The notes under the pieces were generated by a model, which had not been told where the DNA came from, ran no database searches, and worked only from the letters and a program-made list of their open reading frames with translations. Shown in pieces: positions 1 through 6,344 of a stretch of 24,485 nucleotides of DNA; position 1 is the first letter of the stretch; every line of letters starts with the position of its first letter. The position numbers were made by a program, and so were the translations under genes. Source of the DNA: JAVBKA01 sp031546715 (lineage in GTDB: Bacteria; Bacillota; Clostridia; Oscillospirales; UBA929); contig JAVBKA010000167.1 of assembly GCA_031546715.1 (NCBI GenBank), forward strand, positions 1 through 24,485, written 5' to 3'.

Positions 1-63
1 AATAAAACTCGCCTTCTTGGAGATTACGGCTCAAGCTTGTATGTTATCGAAAATTTAAAATAG
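1..63 (+). CDS. 3' end of an unidentified gene (partial)
   Basis: Frame 1 is open from the window edge to a TAG at 61-63 and encodes a 20-residue tail ending in GSSLYVIENLK. The stop lies 10 bases before the start of the sugar symporter, a spacing typical of genes in one operon. GPH symporters often follow glycosidase or uronate genes, so a carbohydrate enzyme is plausible, but the tail is too short to identify and no function is claimed. Confidence 0.5.
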   Translation, partial: NKTRLLGDYGSSLYVIENLK

Positions 64-73
64 GGGTGTTTTT

Positions 74-1465
74 ATGGACGATTTTTCGACATCGGCAACA
101 ATTAAACGCAACCGTTTTACCTTCGGTCTGGGCACAATTGGCAGAGATATGCTTTACTCCTTGGTTAGCATGTACCTTATTTACTATTTAACCGATGTAA
201 TCAATGTGCCAACCGCCTCCCTCTGGTGGATTTCAGGCATCATTCTCGCTTGCCGAATTTTTGACGCATTTGATGACCCTGTCATGGGTTTTATCGTTGA
301 CAATACTCACACGAAATGGGGAAAACACAAGCCTTGGATTGCTATTGGCGCAGCTATTTCAGGCGCACTAACAATTTTGCTGTTTGTCGATTTCAAACTC
401 GATGGTGCAGGCTATGTAGTCTTGTTCGGCATCCTGTACCTACTCTGGGGCATTAGCTTTACTTCAAACGATATATCCTATTGGTCAATGCTTCCTGCGC
501 TAAGTGTAGATCAAGCCGAAAGAGAACGTATTGGCTCATTTGCTCGTATCTGCGCAAATATCGGATTATTTTTCGTTGTTGCAGGTATTGTCCCAATTAC
601 AACGAGTTTAGGCGATAAGCTTGGCAGCCTGCAAAAAGGTTATATGGTTTTTGCCGTAATCGTTGTTGCAGTTATGTGGCTTGGGCAATGTATAACACTC
701 TTTGGCGTGAAACAAGTTAAAATTGTCAAGGAATCTCCTCAAAACACAACTCTTTCTGAGATGTTCAAGGTTATTTTCAAAAACGACCAGCTATTTTACA
801 CCGCGATTTCTATGGCACTTTTCATGGTCGGTTACGTTACAACGACCTCCTTCGGGCTCTACTATTTTGAGTACGCCTACGGCGACAAGGCGATGTATTC
901 AATTTTTGCAGTAATTCTCGGCGTTTCTCAGATAACCGCCCTCGCAATTTTCCCCATTTTCAGCAAAAAATTTGAGCGCAAAACCTTGTATAGCGCAGCA
1001 ATTCTGTTAATCACTGTTGGCTATATTATCTTCTTTTTCGCCCCAACTAACACCATGCTTTTCATTGGTATTGCAGGCGTTTTGATGTTTGTCGGGCAAG
1101 CCTTTGTTCAGCTTTTGATGCTCATGTTTTTGGCGGACACTGTTGACTATGGTCATTGGAAGCTAGGCAAACGCAACGGCTCTATCACCTTTTCGATTCA
1201 GCCGTTTATCAACAAAATGGGCGGTGCGATTTCCAGCGGCGTTGTCAGTGCCGTAGTAATTCTTTCAGGAATAAAGGACGCCGCAACCCCAGCCGATGTT
1301 TCTGAAGGTGGACTTTTGATGATGAAGCTAGCAATGATGATTTTCCCGCTGATTTGTATTCTAGTGAGCTACTTGATTTATCGCGCGAAGTATAAAATCG
1401 ACAAAAAAATGTATGGGCAGATTATGCAAGACCTCCGCGATAGAGGCGAAATTTCGGGTAATTGA
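74..1465 (+). CDS. GPH-family sugar:cation symporter (MFS)
   Basis: A 463-residue polytopic membrane protein with about 12 hydrophobic segments, the usual size for the glycoside-pentoside-hexuronide:cation symporter family. The N-terminal half carries the family's signature loop: DDPVMG at about residues 67-72 followed by KWGKHKPW at 81-88, in the loop between the second and third membrane segments. Such proteins import free sugars, glycosides or hexuronides with Na+ or H+. The ATG at 74 follows an AGGGGTG ribosome site at 62-68. The gene lies 10 bases behind an unidentified gene, suggesting co-transcription, and is followed by a long hairpin. The substrate cannot be read from the sequence. 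The kduI scrap a few kilobases away hints at uronates, but that is only inference. Confidence 0.9.
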   Translation: MDDFSTSATIKRNRFTFGLGTIGRDMLYSLVSMYLIYYLTDVINVPTASLWWISGIILACRIFDAFDDPVMGFIVDNTHTKWGKHKPWIAIGAAISGALTILLFVDFKLDGAGYVVLFGILYLLWGISFTSNDISYWSMLPALSVDQAERERIGSFARICANIGLFFVVAGIVPITTSLGDKLGSLQKGYMVFAVIVVAVMWLGQCITLFGVKQVKIVKESPQNTTLSEMFKVIFKNDQLFYTAISMALFMVGYVTTTSFGLYYFEYAYGDKAMYSIFAVILGVSQITALAIFPIFSKKFERKTLYSAAILLITVGYIIFFFAPTNTMLFIGIAGVLMFVGQAFVQLLMLMFLADTVDYGHWKLGKRNGSITFSIQPFINKMGGAISSGVVSAVVILSGIKDAATPADVSEGGLLMMKLAMMIFPLICILVSYLIYRAKYKIDKKMYGQIMQDLRDRGEISGN

Positions 1466-1492
1466 TGTAACACCGCCACCCATACTTCTGCC

Positions 1493-1540
1493 GCATCGGC
1501 ACACAACAAGGTCTTGCGAGACCTTGTTGTGTGCCGATGC
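1493..1540. terminator. Perfect 22-bp hairpin downstream of symporter gene
   Basis: The arms 1493-1514 and 1519-1540 are exact reverse complements (22 bp) around a TGCG loop, starting 27 bases after the symporter stop. It is followed by TTTACG and not by a long T-run, so it is either a weak intrinsic terminator or a stabilising 3' hairpin. An isolated palindromic repeat unit is the alternative. Confidence 0.6.
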
Positions 1541-1712
1541 TTTACGTATACTCACGCAAACAAATTCCCATAAAAAAAATTTATGGAACATTTTCCCTCG
1601 CTTTCCGTCTAAAAACATGATGAGCAAAAAAGAATGATTTATAGGGAAACTTTTACCCCTTAGATTTCACCTTGTCCATCAAAATACAGTCATAACGAAA
1701 GGATCCTGGATA

Positions 1713-2516
1713 ATGAAAAAATCGATACCTGCAATTCTATCTCTTGTAATTCTTGTTTCTTGCCTGCTAACTGCTTGCGGCAGTCCTTCGCCCAGTGAAT
1801 CCCCTAGCACTTCTCCCAGTGTCAGCCCCACCGAATCTGCAACTCCCTCAGTGTCACCTTCAACAGACCCATCTACTGGAGCTTCAACATCTCCGTCTAT
1901 AGATCCTATCGAGCCTTCAATTTCGGCATCTGCGTCACCATCTGCCGAGCCTACTATATCAGCATCCCCTTCTCCTTCAAACAAGCCTAAACCATCACCA
2001 TCAGAGAAGCCTTCTCCGACCCCATCAGCATCTCCTTCACCTTCATTAACGCCAAGACCTTCTCCTATCGACGAGCCTTCACCGAGCCCATCAATTGAGC
2101 CAAGTATCGAGCCTTCTCCTTCGACTGACGCAAATCTGGCGGAGACTTCCCCATTAACCGATATTATGGCTGCAATTCTGACCGATGCAGAGCTGCCGAG
2201 AGTTATCGAAACAGAGCTTACATCCGACCTTTTTAAGGCTTACTTATTCATCGACCCCATTGACGGCGCAGAGGCTTTATCTTCTGACGCAATGATGTCC
2301 TCCGTAGCCCATTCTGTTGTACTTCTACGTGTTCCAAAAGGCTCAGATGCAGAGGCAATTGCTGCTGACATTGAAAAAAATGCAAATCCTTTAAAATGGG
2401 TATGTGTCAGTGCTAAAAAAGTTGTTGTCAAAAGCACAGGCAATTTGATATTGCTGGTTATGTCCTCAGAAGCAAATGCAGATATTATCGCTAAGAATTT
2501 TGAAGAGAAAATTTAA
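1713..2516 (+). CDS. Ser/Pro-rich lipoprotein with DUF4358-like C-terminal domain
   Basis: A 267-residue exported lipoprotein. A lysine-rich start and hydrophobic segment end in the lipobox LTAC, making Cys22 the predicted lipid-anchored residue. Residues ~25-145 are a low-complexity stretch of Ser-Pro, Ser-Ala and Glu-Pro-Ser units (for example SPSPS), probably an extended, possibly glycosylated spacer crossing the cell wall. The remaining ~120 residues form a compact alpha/beta domain that resembles DUF4358, a domain often found beside MBOAT and DHHW genes in Firmicutes. This recognition is by pattern and context only. An AAAGGATC ribosome site precedes the ATG. The stop overlaps the start of the MBOAT gene by one base (taATG), so the two are translationally coupled. 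It probably helps the acyl-transfer machinery at the outer membrane face or in the wall. Confidence 0.8.
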   Translation: MKKSIPAILSLVILVSCLLTACGSPSPSESPSTSPSVSPTESATPSVSPSTDPSTGASTSPSIDPIEPSISASASPSAEPTISASPSPSNKPKPSPSEKPSPTPSASPSPSLTPRPSPIDEPSPSPSIEPSIEPSPSTDANLAETSPLTDIMAAILTDAELPRVIETELTSDLFKAYLFIDPIDGAEALSSDAMMSSVAHSVVLLRVPKGSDAEAIAADIEKNANPLKWVCVSAKKVVVKSTGNLILLVMSSEANADIIAKNFEEKI

Positions 2517-3919
2517 TGCTGTTCTCTAGTATATCGTTTATTTATTTATTCTTGCCAATAGTACTTTGCTGTTACTATCTGGTGCCGAAAAGACTAAAAA
2601 ACTTTGTATTATTGCTTTCCAGCCTACTATTTTACTTCTTTGGCGAACCTATTTATACAATTTTACTTCTGGTTTCGTCAATTTCAGATTACTTGCATAG
2701 CATTTTTATCAGCAGCAGATTTGGCAAACGCTCTGCAAAAGCAGCACTTATATCAGCCCTCACCATAAACCTGCTGCTGCTCGGTTTCTTTAAGTATGCT
2801 GATTTCTTTATTGGAATAGTTAATTCAGTTCTAGGCACAAATATCCCCTTAACTCACGTTCCCCTGCCCATAGGAATCAGCTTTTACACCTTCCAAACCA
2901 TGAGCTATGTCATTGATGTATATCGGGGAAGAGTGAAATGCACGAAAAACATTCTTGACTTCGTGACCTTTGTATCACTGTTTCCGCAGCTCATCGCCGG
3001 TCCGATTGTACGTTACTCAGATGTTGAGACGGAGCTGGCAGAGCGAAAGATTGATTTGCAAGACGTATCTCTTGGTATTCGCCGTTTTTCCGTGGGACTT
3101 GGGAAAAAGGTTCTGATTGCAAATGCTATGGGCGAATTATGCACTGCGTTCGCAAGTGCCTCAGAGACAACGGTGCTTTTTCACTGGATTTATGCCGTAT
3201 CTTTTTCTCTGCAAATATACTTCGACTTTTCTGGCTACAGTGATATGGCAATCGGACTTGGACGAATGCTTGGCTTCTCCTTCCCTGAAAACTTTGACTA
3301 TCCCTTTACGTCCCGCTCAATAACAGAATTTTGGCGCAGATGGCATATGACCATGGGCGGCTGGTTTAGAGATTACGTGTACTTCCCCATGGGCGGCAAC
3401 AGGGTTTCAAAGGGCAAATGGCTCAGAAACATACTAGTGGTTTGGTTTTTAACTGGATTATGGCACGGCGCATCTTGGAATTTTATCGTTTGGGGTGTCT
3501 TTTTCGGTGTCGTGCTGACTTTGGAAAAGCTTGTATATGGTAAGCTTTTAGAGCGGATTGCACGTCCTTTCAGCCACATTTATGTTATGATTATAGTTCT
3601 TTTCAGCTTTGTTCTGTTTAATGGAAACGGCTTGTCTGGAGCGTTGTCCGACATGGGTGCAATGCTTGGATTATCTGGCATTCCCTTTGCCAATGCTGAA
3701 ACTATTTATTACCTGCGAAGCTATGGCGTTTTGATAATCGTGGCTATTTTAGGCTCTACTAACATGTTTAAACAATTGTTCAACCGTTTATCTGAGTCGA
3801 AAAACCTCTCAAAACCGCTTGCTATTATTGAACCGCTATCAGTTACAGTTATCGTAATTGTTGTTACAGCTTATTTAGTAGATGGCTCGTTTAATCCGTT
3901 TTTATATTTCCGCTTTTAG
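2516..3919 (+). CDS. MBOAT-family O-acyltransferase (AlgI/DltB-like)
   Basis: A 467-residue polytopic membrane protein of the MBOAT family, matching AlgI in size and in motif order. PLPIGISFYTFQTMSYVIDV (about residues 120-139), a DFSGYSDMAIG segment, and EFWRRWHMTMGGWFRD with His277 lead to TGLWHGASWNF, which contains His317, the invariant MBOAT histidine. AlgI and DltB relatives move an acyl group, usually acetyl, across the membrane for O-acylation of surface polymers such as alginate, peptidoglycan-linked polymers or teichoic acids. It starts on the last base of the lipoprotein stop codon and is followed 15 bases later by the DHHW gene, an arrangement like AlgI with AlgJ/AlgX. The acceptor polymer is unknown, since no exopolysaccharide synthesis gene lies in view. 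Confidence 0.93.
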   Translation: MLFSSISFIYLFLPIVLCCYYLVPKRLKNFVLLLSSLLFYFFGEPIYTILLLVSSISDYLHSIFISSRFGKRSAKAALISALTINLLLLGFFKYADFFIGIVNSVLGTNIPLTHVPLPIGISFYTFQTMSYVIDVYRGRVKCTKNILDFVTFVSLFPQLIAGPIVRYSDVETELAERKIDLQDVSLGIRRFSVGLGKKVLIANAMGELCTAFASASETTVLFHWIYAVSFSLQIYFDFSGYSDMAIGLGRMLGFSFPENFDYPFTSRSITEFWRRWHMTMGGWFRDYVYFPMGGNRVSKGKWLRNILVVWFLTGLWHGASWNFIVWGVFFGVVLTLEKLVYGKLLERIARPFSHIYVMIIVLFSFVLFNGNGLSGALSDMGAMLGLSGIPFANAETIYYLRSYGVLIIVAILGSTNMFKQLFNRLSESKNLSKPLAIIEPLSVTVIVIVVTAYLVDGSFNPFLYFRF

Positions 3920-3934
3920 TTAGGTGAACATTTT

Positions 3935-5029
3935 ATGACAAAATTTAAGCATATTTTGACCTGCGCGCTGTTTTTTTCGCTGATTATCGGCTTGTCTATA
4001 TACGGCTTTGCCCTCAAAGACGAGACTGTGTCAGCATCGGAACGGCGCAATCTGGCGACACCGCCAGTTCTCAGCACAGACAGCGTATTCTCTGGCGATT
4101 ATATGACGGACTTAGACAAATACCTTCTTGACCAATTTCCTCGACGGGACGATTTTAGAAGCATTAAGGCATACATTCTAAAGGACATCTTTTGCCAGAA
4201 GGACAATAACGGAATTTTTGCAATAGACAACGGCATATATAAGCTAAATTATCCGTTACAGGAAGACCAGATTATTTTCGGGGCTGAAAAATTCAACACG
4301 ATTAAAGAAAAGTACCTGCAAGGCAGTAACGTGTTTTATTCAATAATTCCCGACAAAAATTACTATCTCCCCGCTAAAAACAATGTTTTAACCCTAGATT
4401 ATCAGTATTTAGCAGACATAATGGCTCAAACGCTCAAAGACATGAGCTATATTAACCTTTTTGACAGCTTAACGCTGGAAGATTACTATAAAACCGATTC
4501 ACATTGGCGGCAAGAGAAAATTTACCCCATTGCGCAAGAAATCGCCGACGCCATGGGCGTAACACTTAGCTCCTTTGATACGTTCACGCCCAACAGTCTC
4601 GGGCAATTTCACGGTGTGTACTGGGGTCAAAGTGCTCTGCATCTGCCCTCTGACGAGCTAGTGTATATGACGAACTCCGCCACGGACAAAACTACTGTTT
4701 ACAGCGAGGAATTCGGAACAGAAGGTGCAGTTTATTCACCAGAAAAATTTGAGGACGTTGACCCTTATGATGTGTTTTTGTCAGGTGCGCAAGCGATTTT
4801 GACCTTAACAAATCCCGAAGCCTCCACCGACCGTGAGCTAATCATCTTCCGCGACTCCTTCGGAAGCTCGCTGTCGCCTTACTTCACAGGCGCATATAAA
4901 AAAATCACCCTAATCGATATCCGTTATGTAGCGTCTGATTATCTGGCTGAATTTGTGGACTTCCACGGGCAAGACGCATTATTTATTTACAGCGCAACAA
5001 TGCTCAACAGCGGCAAAGTCTTGAGATAA
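3935..5029 (+). CDS. DHHW-family (AlgX/AlgJ-like) acyltransferase partner
   Basis: A 364-residue protein with an uncleaved or signal-anchor hydrophobic segment at residues ~6-26, placing the rest outside the membrane. It carries the DHHW-type catalytic signature TDSHW with Asp188 and His190, and a later IIFRDSFGSS with Ser308 as the likely nucleophile. These correspond to the SGNH-hydrolase-like Ser/His/Asp set of AlgX and AlgJ. In those systems the MBOAT protein supplies the acyl group and the SGNH-like protein transfers it to the polysaccharide. The gene lies 15 bases behind the MBOAT gene and ends just before a strong terminator, so it is the last member of the three-gene cassette. The acceptor polymer is not evident. 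Confidence 0.88.
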   Translation: MTKFKHILTCALFFSLIIGLSIYGFALKDETVSASERRNLATPPVLSTDSVFSGDYMTDLDKYLLDQFPRRDDFRSIKAYILKDIFCQKDNNGIFAIDNGIYKLNYPLQEDQIIFGAEKFNTIKEKYLQGSNVFYSIIPDKNYYLPAKNNVLTLDYQYLADIMAQTLKDMSYINLFDSLTLEDYYKTDSHWRQEKIYPIAQEIADAMGVTLSSFDTFTPNSLGQFHGVYWGQSALHLPSDELVYMTNSATDKTTVYSEEFGTEGAVYSPEKFEDVDPYDVFLSGAQAILTLTNPEASTDRELIIFRDSFGSSLSPYFTGAYKKITLIDIRYVASDYLAEFVDFHGQDALFIYSATMLNSGKVLR

Positions 5030-5046
5030 AGTCGTTGAGATTGTAT

Positions 5047-5078
5047 AAAAAGCTCATCACAATGTGATGAGCTTTTTT
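5047..5078 (+). terminator. Intrinsic terminator of the O-acylation cassette
   Basis: AAAAAGCTCATCACA pairs with TGTGATGAGCTTTTT and ends in six T residues, 17 bases after the DHHW stop codon. It is a classic Rho-independent terminator and, with A-runs upstream, could also work from the other strand. Confidence 0.9.
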
Positions 5079-5103
5079 ATGTCCAAAAACAGCGTATTTG
5101 CGT

Positions 5104-5132
5104 TTGACAAAACAGCTTATGTGACTTATGAT
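5104..5132 (+). promoter_or_regulatory. Sigma-A-like promoter upstream of a broken small gene
   Basis: A perfect -35 box TTGACA (5104-5109) is followed by a 17-base spacer and TATGAT (5127-5132). It lies between a terminator and a start codon at 5174 with GGGG in front of it, so it should drive the small reading frame that follows. Confidence 0.65.
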
Positions 5133-5173
5133 GATTATAATGTTATTCATGAAGCTATGATTGGGGAATCGAT

Positions 5174-5353
5174 ATGAAACTACAAATTAATTCCGCAAAA
5201 ACCATGAAACCTTTGAGGTCAGCATTGACGAAAATGAGTGCCGCTCGGTCTAAGGACGTATGTTGTGCGGCACAATGGGTGCTTATGACGACTTTGAAAA
5301 TCCAGAGAGAGTTGTGTCAAACGCCTTGCAGGCGTTTACTATCAGTAAAATAA
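5174..5353 (+). pseudogene. Broken small gene, frameshifted and with an in-frame stop
   Basis: An ATG at 5174 lies behind a promoter and a GGGG ribosome site, giving MKLQINSAK. That frame runs 59 codons to 5353, but after about residue 10 its composition is not protein-like. One frame over, from 5203, the translation looks natural: HETFEVSIDENECRSV, then a TAA at 5251, then GRMLCGTMGAYDDFENPERV and on to about 5340. The simplest reading is one small gene hit by a frameshift near 5200 and a nonsense change at 5251. The family is not recognised. The tail vaguely recalls the C-terminal strand region of GH51 arabinofuranosidases, but this is weak. A terminator-like hairpin follows at 5360. Confidence 0.4.
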
Positions 5354-5359
5354 AAACAA

Positions 5360-5395
5360 GCCAATACGCAGATAGAACACTATCTGCGTATTGGC
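5360..5395. terminator. Hairpin terminator for the VOC gene (minus strand), possibly bidirectional
   Basis: A perfect 16-bp stem (5360-5375 with 5380-5395, loop AACA) lies 29 bases past the minus-strand VOC stop. Read on the minus strand it is followed by TTGTTTTTATTTT, a proper T-tract. It also closes the broken plus-strand gene. Confidence 0.8.
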
Positions 5396-5424
5396 TAAAT
5401 ATCGCTTGAAGCGACTGCTAATAA

Positions 5425-5799
5425 TTACTCCGCGCTGCTATAGGTTTCAAAAACACCCATGTATACGCCTGTGGCGTCAGTGAAGTATGCGCACCAGCCC
5501 ATACCTGGGACTGCTGTTTTTGGTGCGACAATTGTTGCGCCTGCTGCAACCACTTTAGCGATATACTCGTCAACATTTGGAACATCAATAACATTTACTA
5601 TACGCGCAACACCGTCGGGTGATTTCATTAACCCTCCGTCAATGCCAAAGGTTTCCTCTTTGCCTGTGGTTACTGCGTAGTATGGCTCGTTTCCGAACTC
5701 ATTCTCCTTAAATTCCCACCCGAAACTCTCTGTATAAAACTTGATAGACTTCTCGAGGTCAGTGCTGTGGATTTCAAAATACATAACTTTGTTGTCCAT
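5425..5799 (-). CDS. VOC-family (glyoxalase/bleomycin-resistance fold) protein
   Basis: A complete 124-residue single-domain vicinal-oxygen-chelate protein. The start has the usual beta-alpha-beta pattern YFEIHSTDLEKSIKFYTESF with a candidate metal-ligand His at about residue 11. The C-terminal half has GMGWCAYFTDATGVYMGVFE, where the Glu at about residue 118 is a candidate second ligand. The ATG at 5799 follows a clear GGAGTG ribosome site. Family members include glyoxalases, dioxygenases and drug-binding proteins, and those of this length are generally annotated only as VOC proteins, so no substrate is assigned. It is monocistronic on the minus strand, with its own terminator at 5360-5395. 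The inverted repeat at 5891-5949 lies about 90 bases upstream. Confidence 0.88.
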   Translation of the reverse strand: MDNKVMYFEIHSTDLEKSIKFYTESFGWEFKENEFGNEPYYAVTTGKEETFGIDGGLMKSPDGVARIVNVIDVPNVDEYIAKVVAAGATIVAPKTAVPGMGWCAYFTDATGVYMGVFETYSSAE

Positions 5800-5890
5800 T
5801 GTGTCACTCCTACTATATTTATAATGTCAAGAAAACCGTACCTATTCAAGTGCAATTTTCAGAACAAGCATACGTTAATGCCTTGTCCAA

Positions 5891-5949
5891 TGGTATACTA
5901 ATCTCAAATAAAAATTGAGATTAGAAATTAACCTGAGATTAGTATACCA
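5891..5949. repeat. 16-bp inverted repeat carrying two GTATAC boxes, candidate operator pair
   Basis: TGGTATACTAATCTCA (5891-5906) is repeated inverted at 5934-5949. A third CTAATCTCA-type copy at 5915-5924 (TTGAGATTAG) pairs with 5898-5907, so alternative hairpins can form. Each outer arm holds a near-palindrome, TGGTATACTA or TAGTATACCA, one base from TGGTATACCA, the core of several FadR-type GntR operators, including the uronate regulators ExuR/UxuR. It adjoins the kduI scrap, so it may be that gene's old control region. A small palindromic insertion is the alternative. Confidence 0.5.
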
Positions 5950-5961
5950 CATAATTACAAA

Positions 5962-6087
5962 AAAGATAGTCTAAAAACATACAAGCAGGAGCTTCGTGAC
6001 GAATTTTTGATTCAAAACCTCTATCAACCCGACTGTGTGACACCTGTTTACTCACATGTAGACCGTATGTTAGTGCTGGGCGGAAGT
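5962..6087 (+). pseudogene. kduI: N-terminal remnant of kduI (5-keto-4-deoxyuronate isomerase)
   Basis: The plus-strand frame encodes a stretch with YKQELRDEFLIQNLY followed by TPVYSHVDRMLVLGG. This closely matches the N-terminal region of KduI, whose E. coli form has GLRNEFLVEKVF and then MVYSHIDRIIVGG, in the same order and spacing. KduI isomerises the unsaturated uronate-derived keto sugar in pectin breakdown. Only about 40 of roughly 275 residues remain. There is no start codon with a ribosome site, the first ~15 residues are missing, and homology fades after the GG. The minus-strand DUF4177-like gene reads across its 3' end, suggesting a deletion fused the two. Confidence 0.7.
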
Positions 6088-6290
6088 GCTTGCGCCAATG
6101 CTTTATCTCTCTCTAAAATAACTGAATAAGTAATCCTCGCAATCAGTCCGCCCATTTTCAATTCTCGATGATCCATAATTTGCTGTAATCGCCAACCGTC
6201 CTCACCGTGCTTGTTTGCAATGGCTACGCAGCTTTCAATCGCCTTCTGTGGGTCATTCTCTGTAACTTCTATCGCCTTATACTCTAACAT
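6048..6290 (-). CDS. Small DUF4177-like protein with antisense tail
   Basis: The start at 6290 is chosen because GGAGG lies 9 bases ahead of it. The longer frame beginning at 6311 includes that ribosome site as coding sequence. The product is about 80 residues. MLEYKAIEV, a central GEDGWRLQQI and a final strand YSVILERDK match the layout of DUF4177 proteins, small cytoplasmic proteins of unknown function normally about 60 residues long. The last dozen or so residues (from ALAQAL onward) are read antisense across the kduI remnant, so the original stop appears to have been lost and the tail is accidental. It starts about 54 bases after the glmS stop with no terminator between, so it is probably co-transcribed with glmS. 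Confidence 0.65.
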   Translation of the reverse strand: MLEYKAIEVTENDPQKAIESCVAIANKHGEDGWRLQQIMDHRELKMGGLIARITYSVILERDKALAQALPPSTNIRSTCE

Positions 6291-6344
6291 AACAATTTTC
6301 CTCCAGCACAATACATTTTGCCAAATTTCTTCGTCAGCACACCA

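Noticed and set aside
1679..1984. Minus-strand frame rich in Asp/Gly/Val repeats
   Set aside because: It is the antisense shadow of the Ser/Pro-rich stalk of the lipoprotein gene, with no ribosome site and no independent protein signature.
5203..5345. C-terminal end of a GH51 arabinofuranosidase
   Set aside because: The FENPERV-type ending is suggestive, but the promoter and start codon just upstream favour an independent small gene, and the match is too short to assign.
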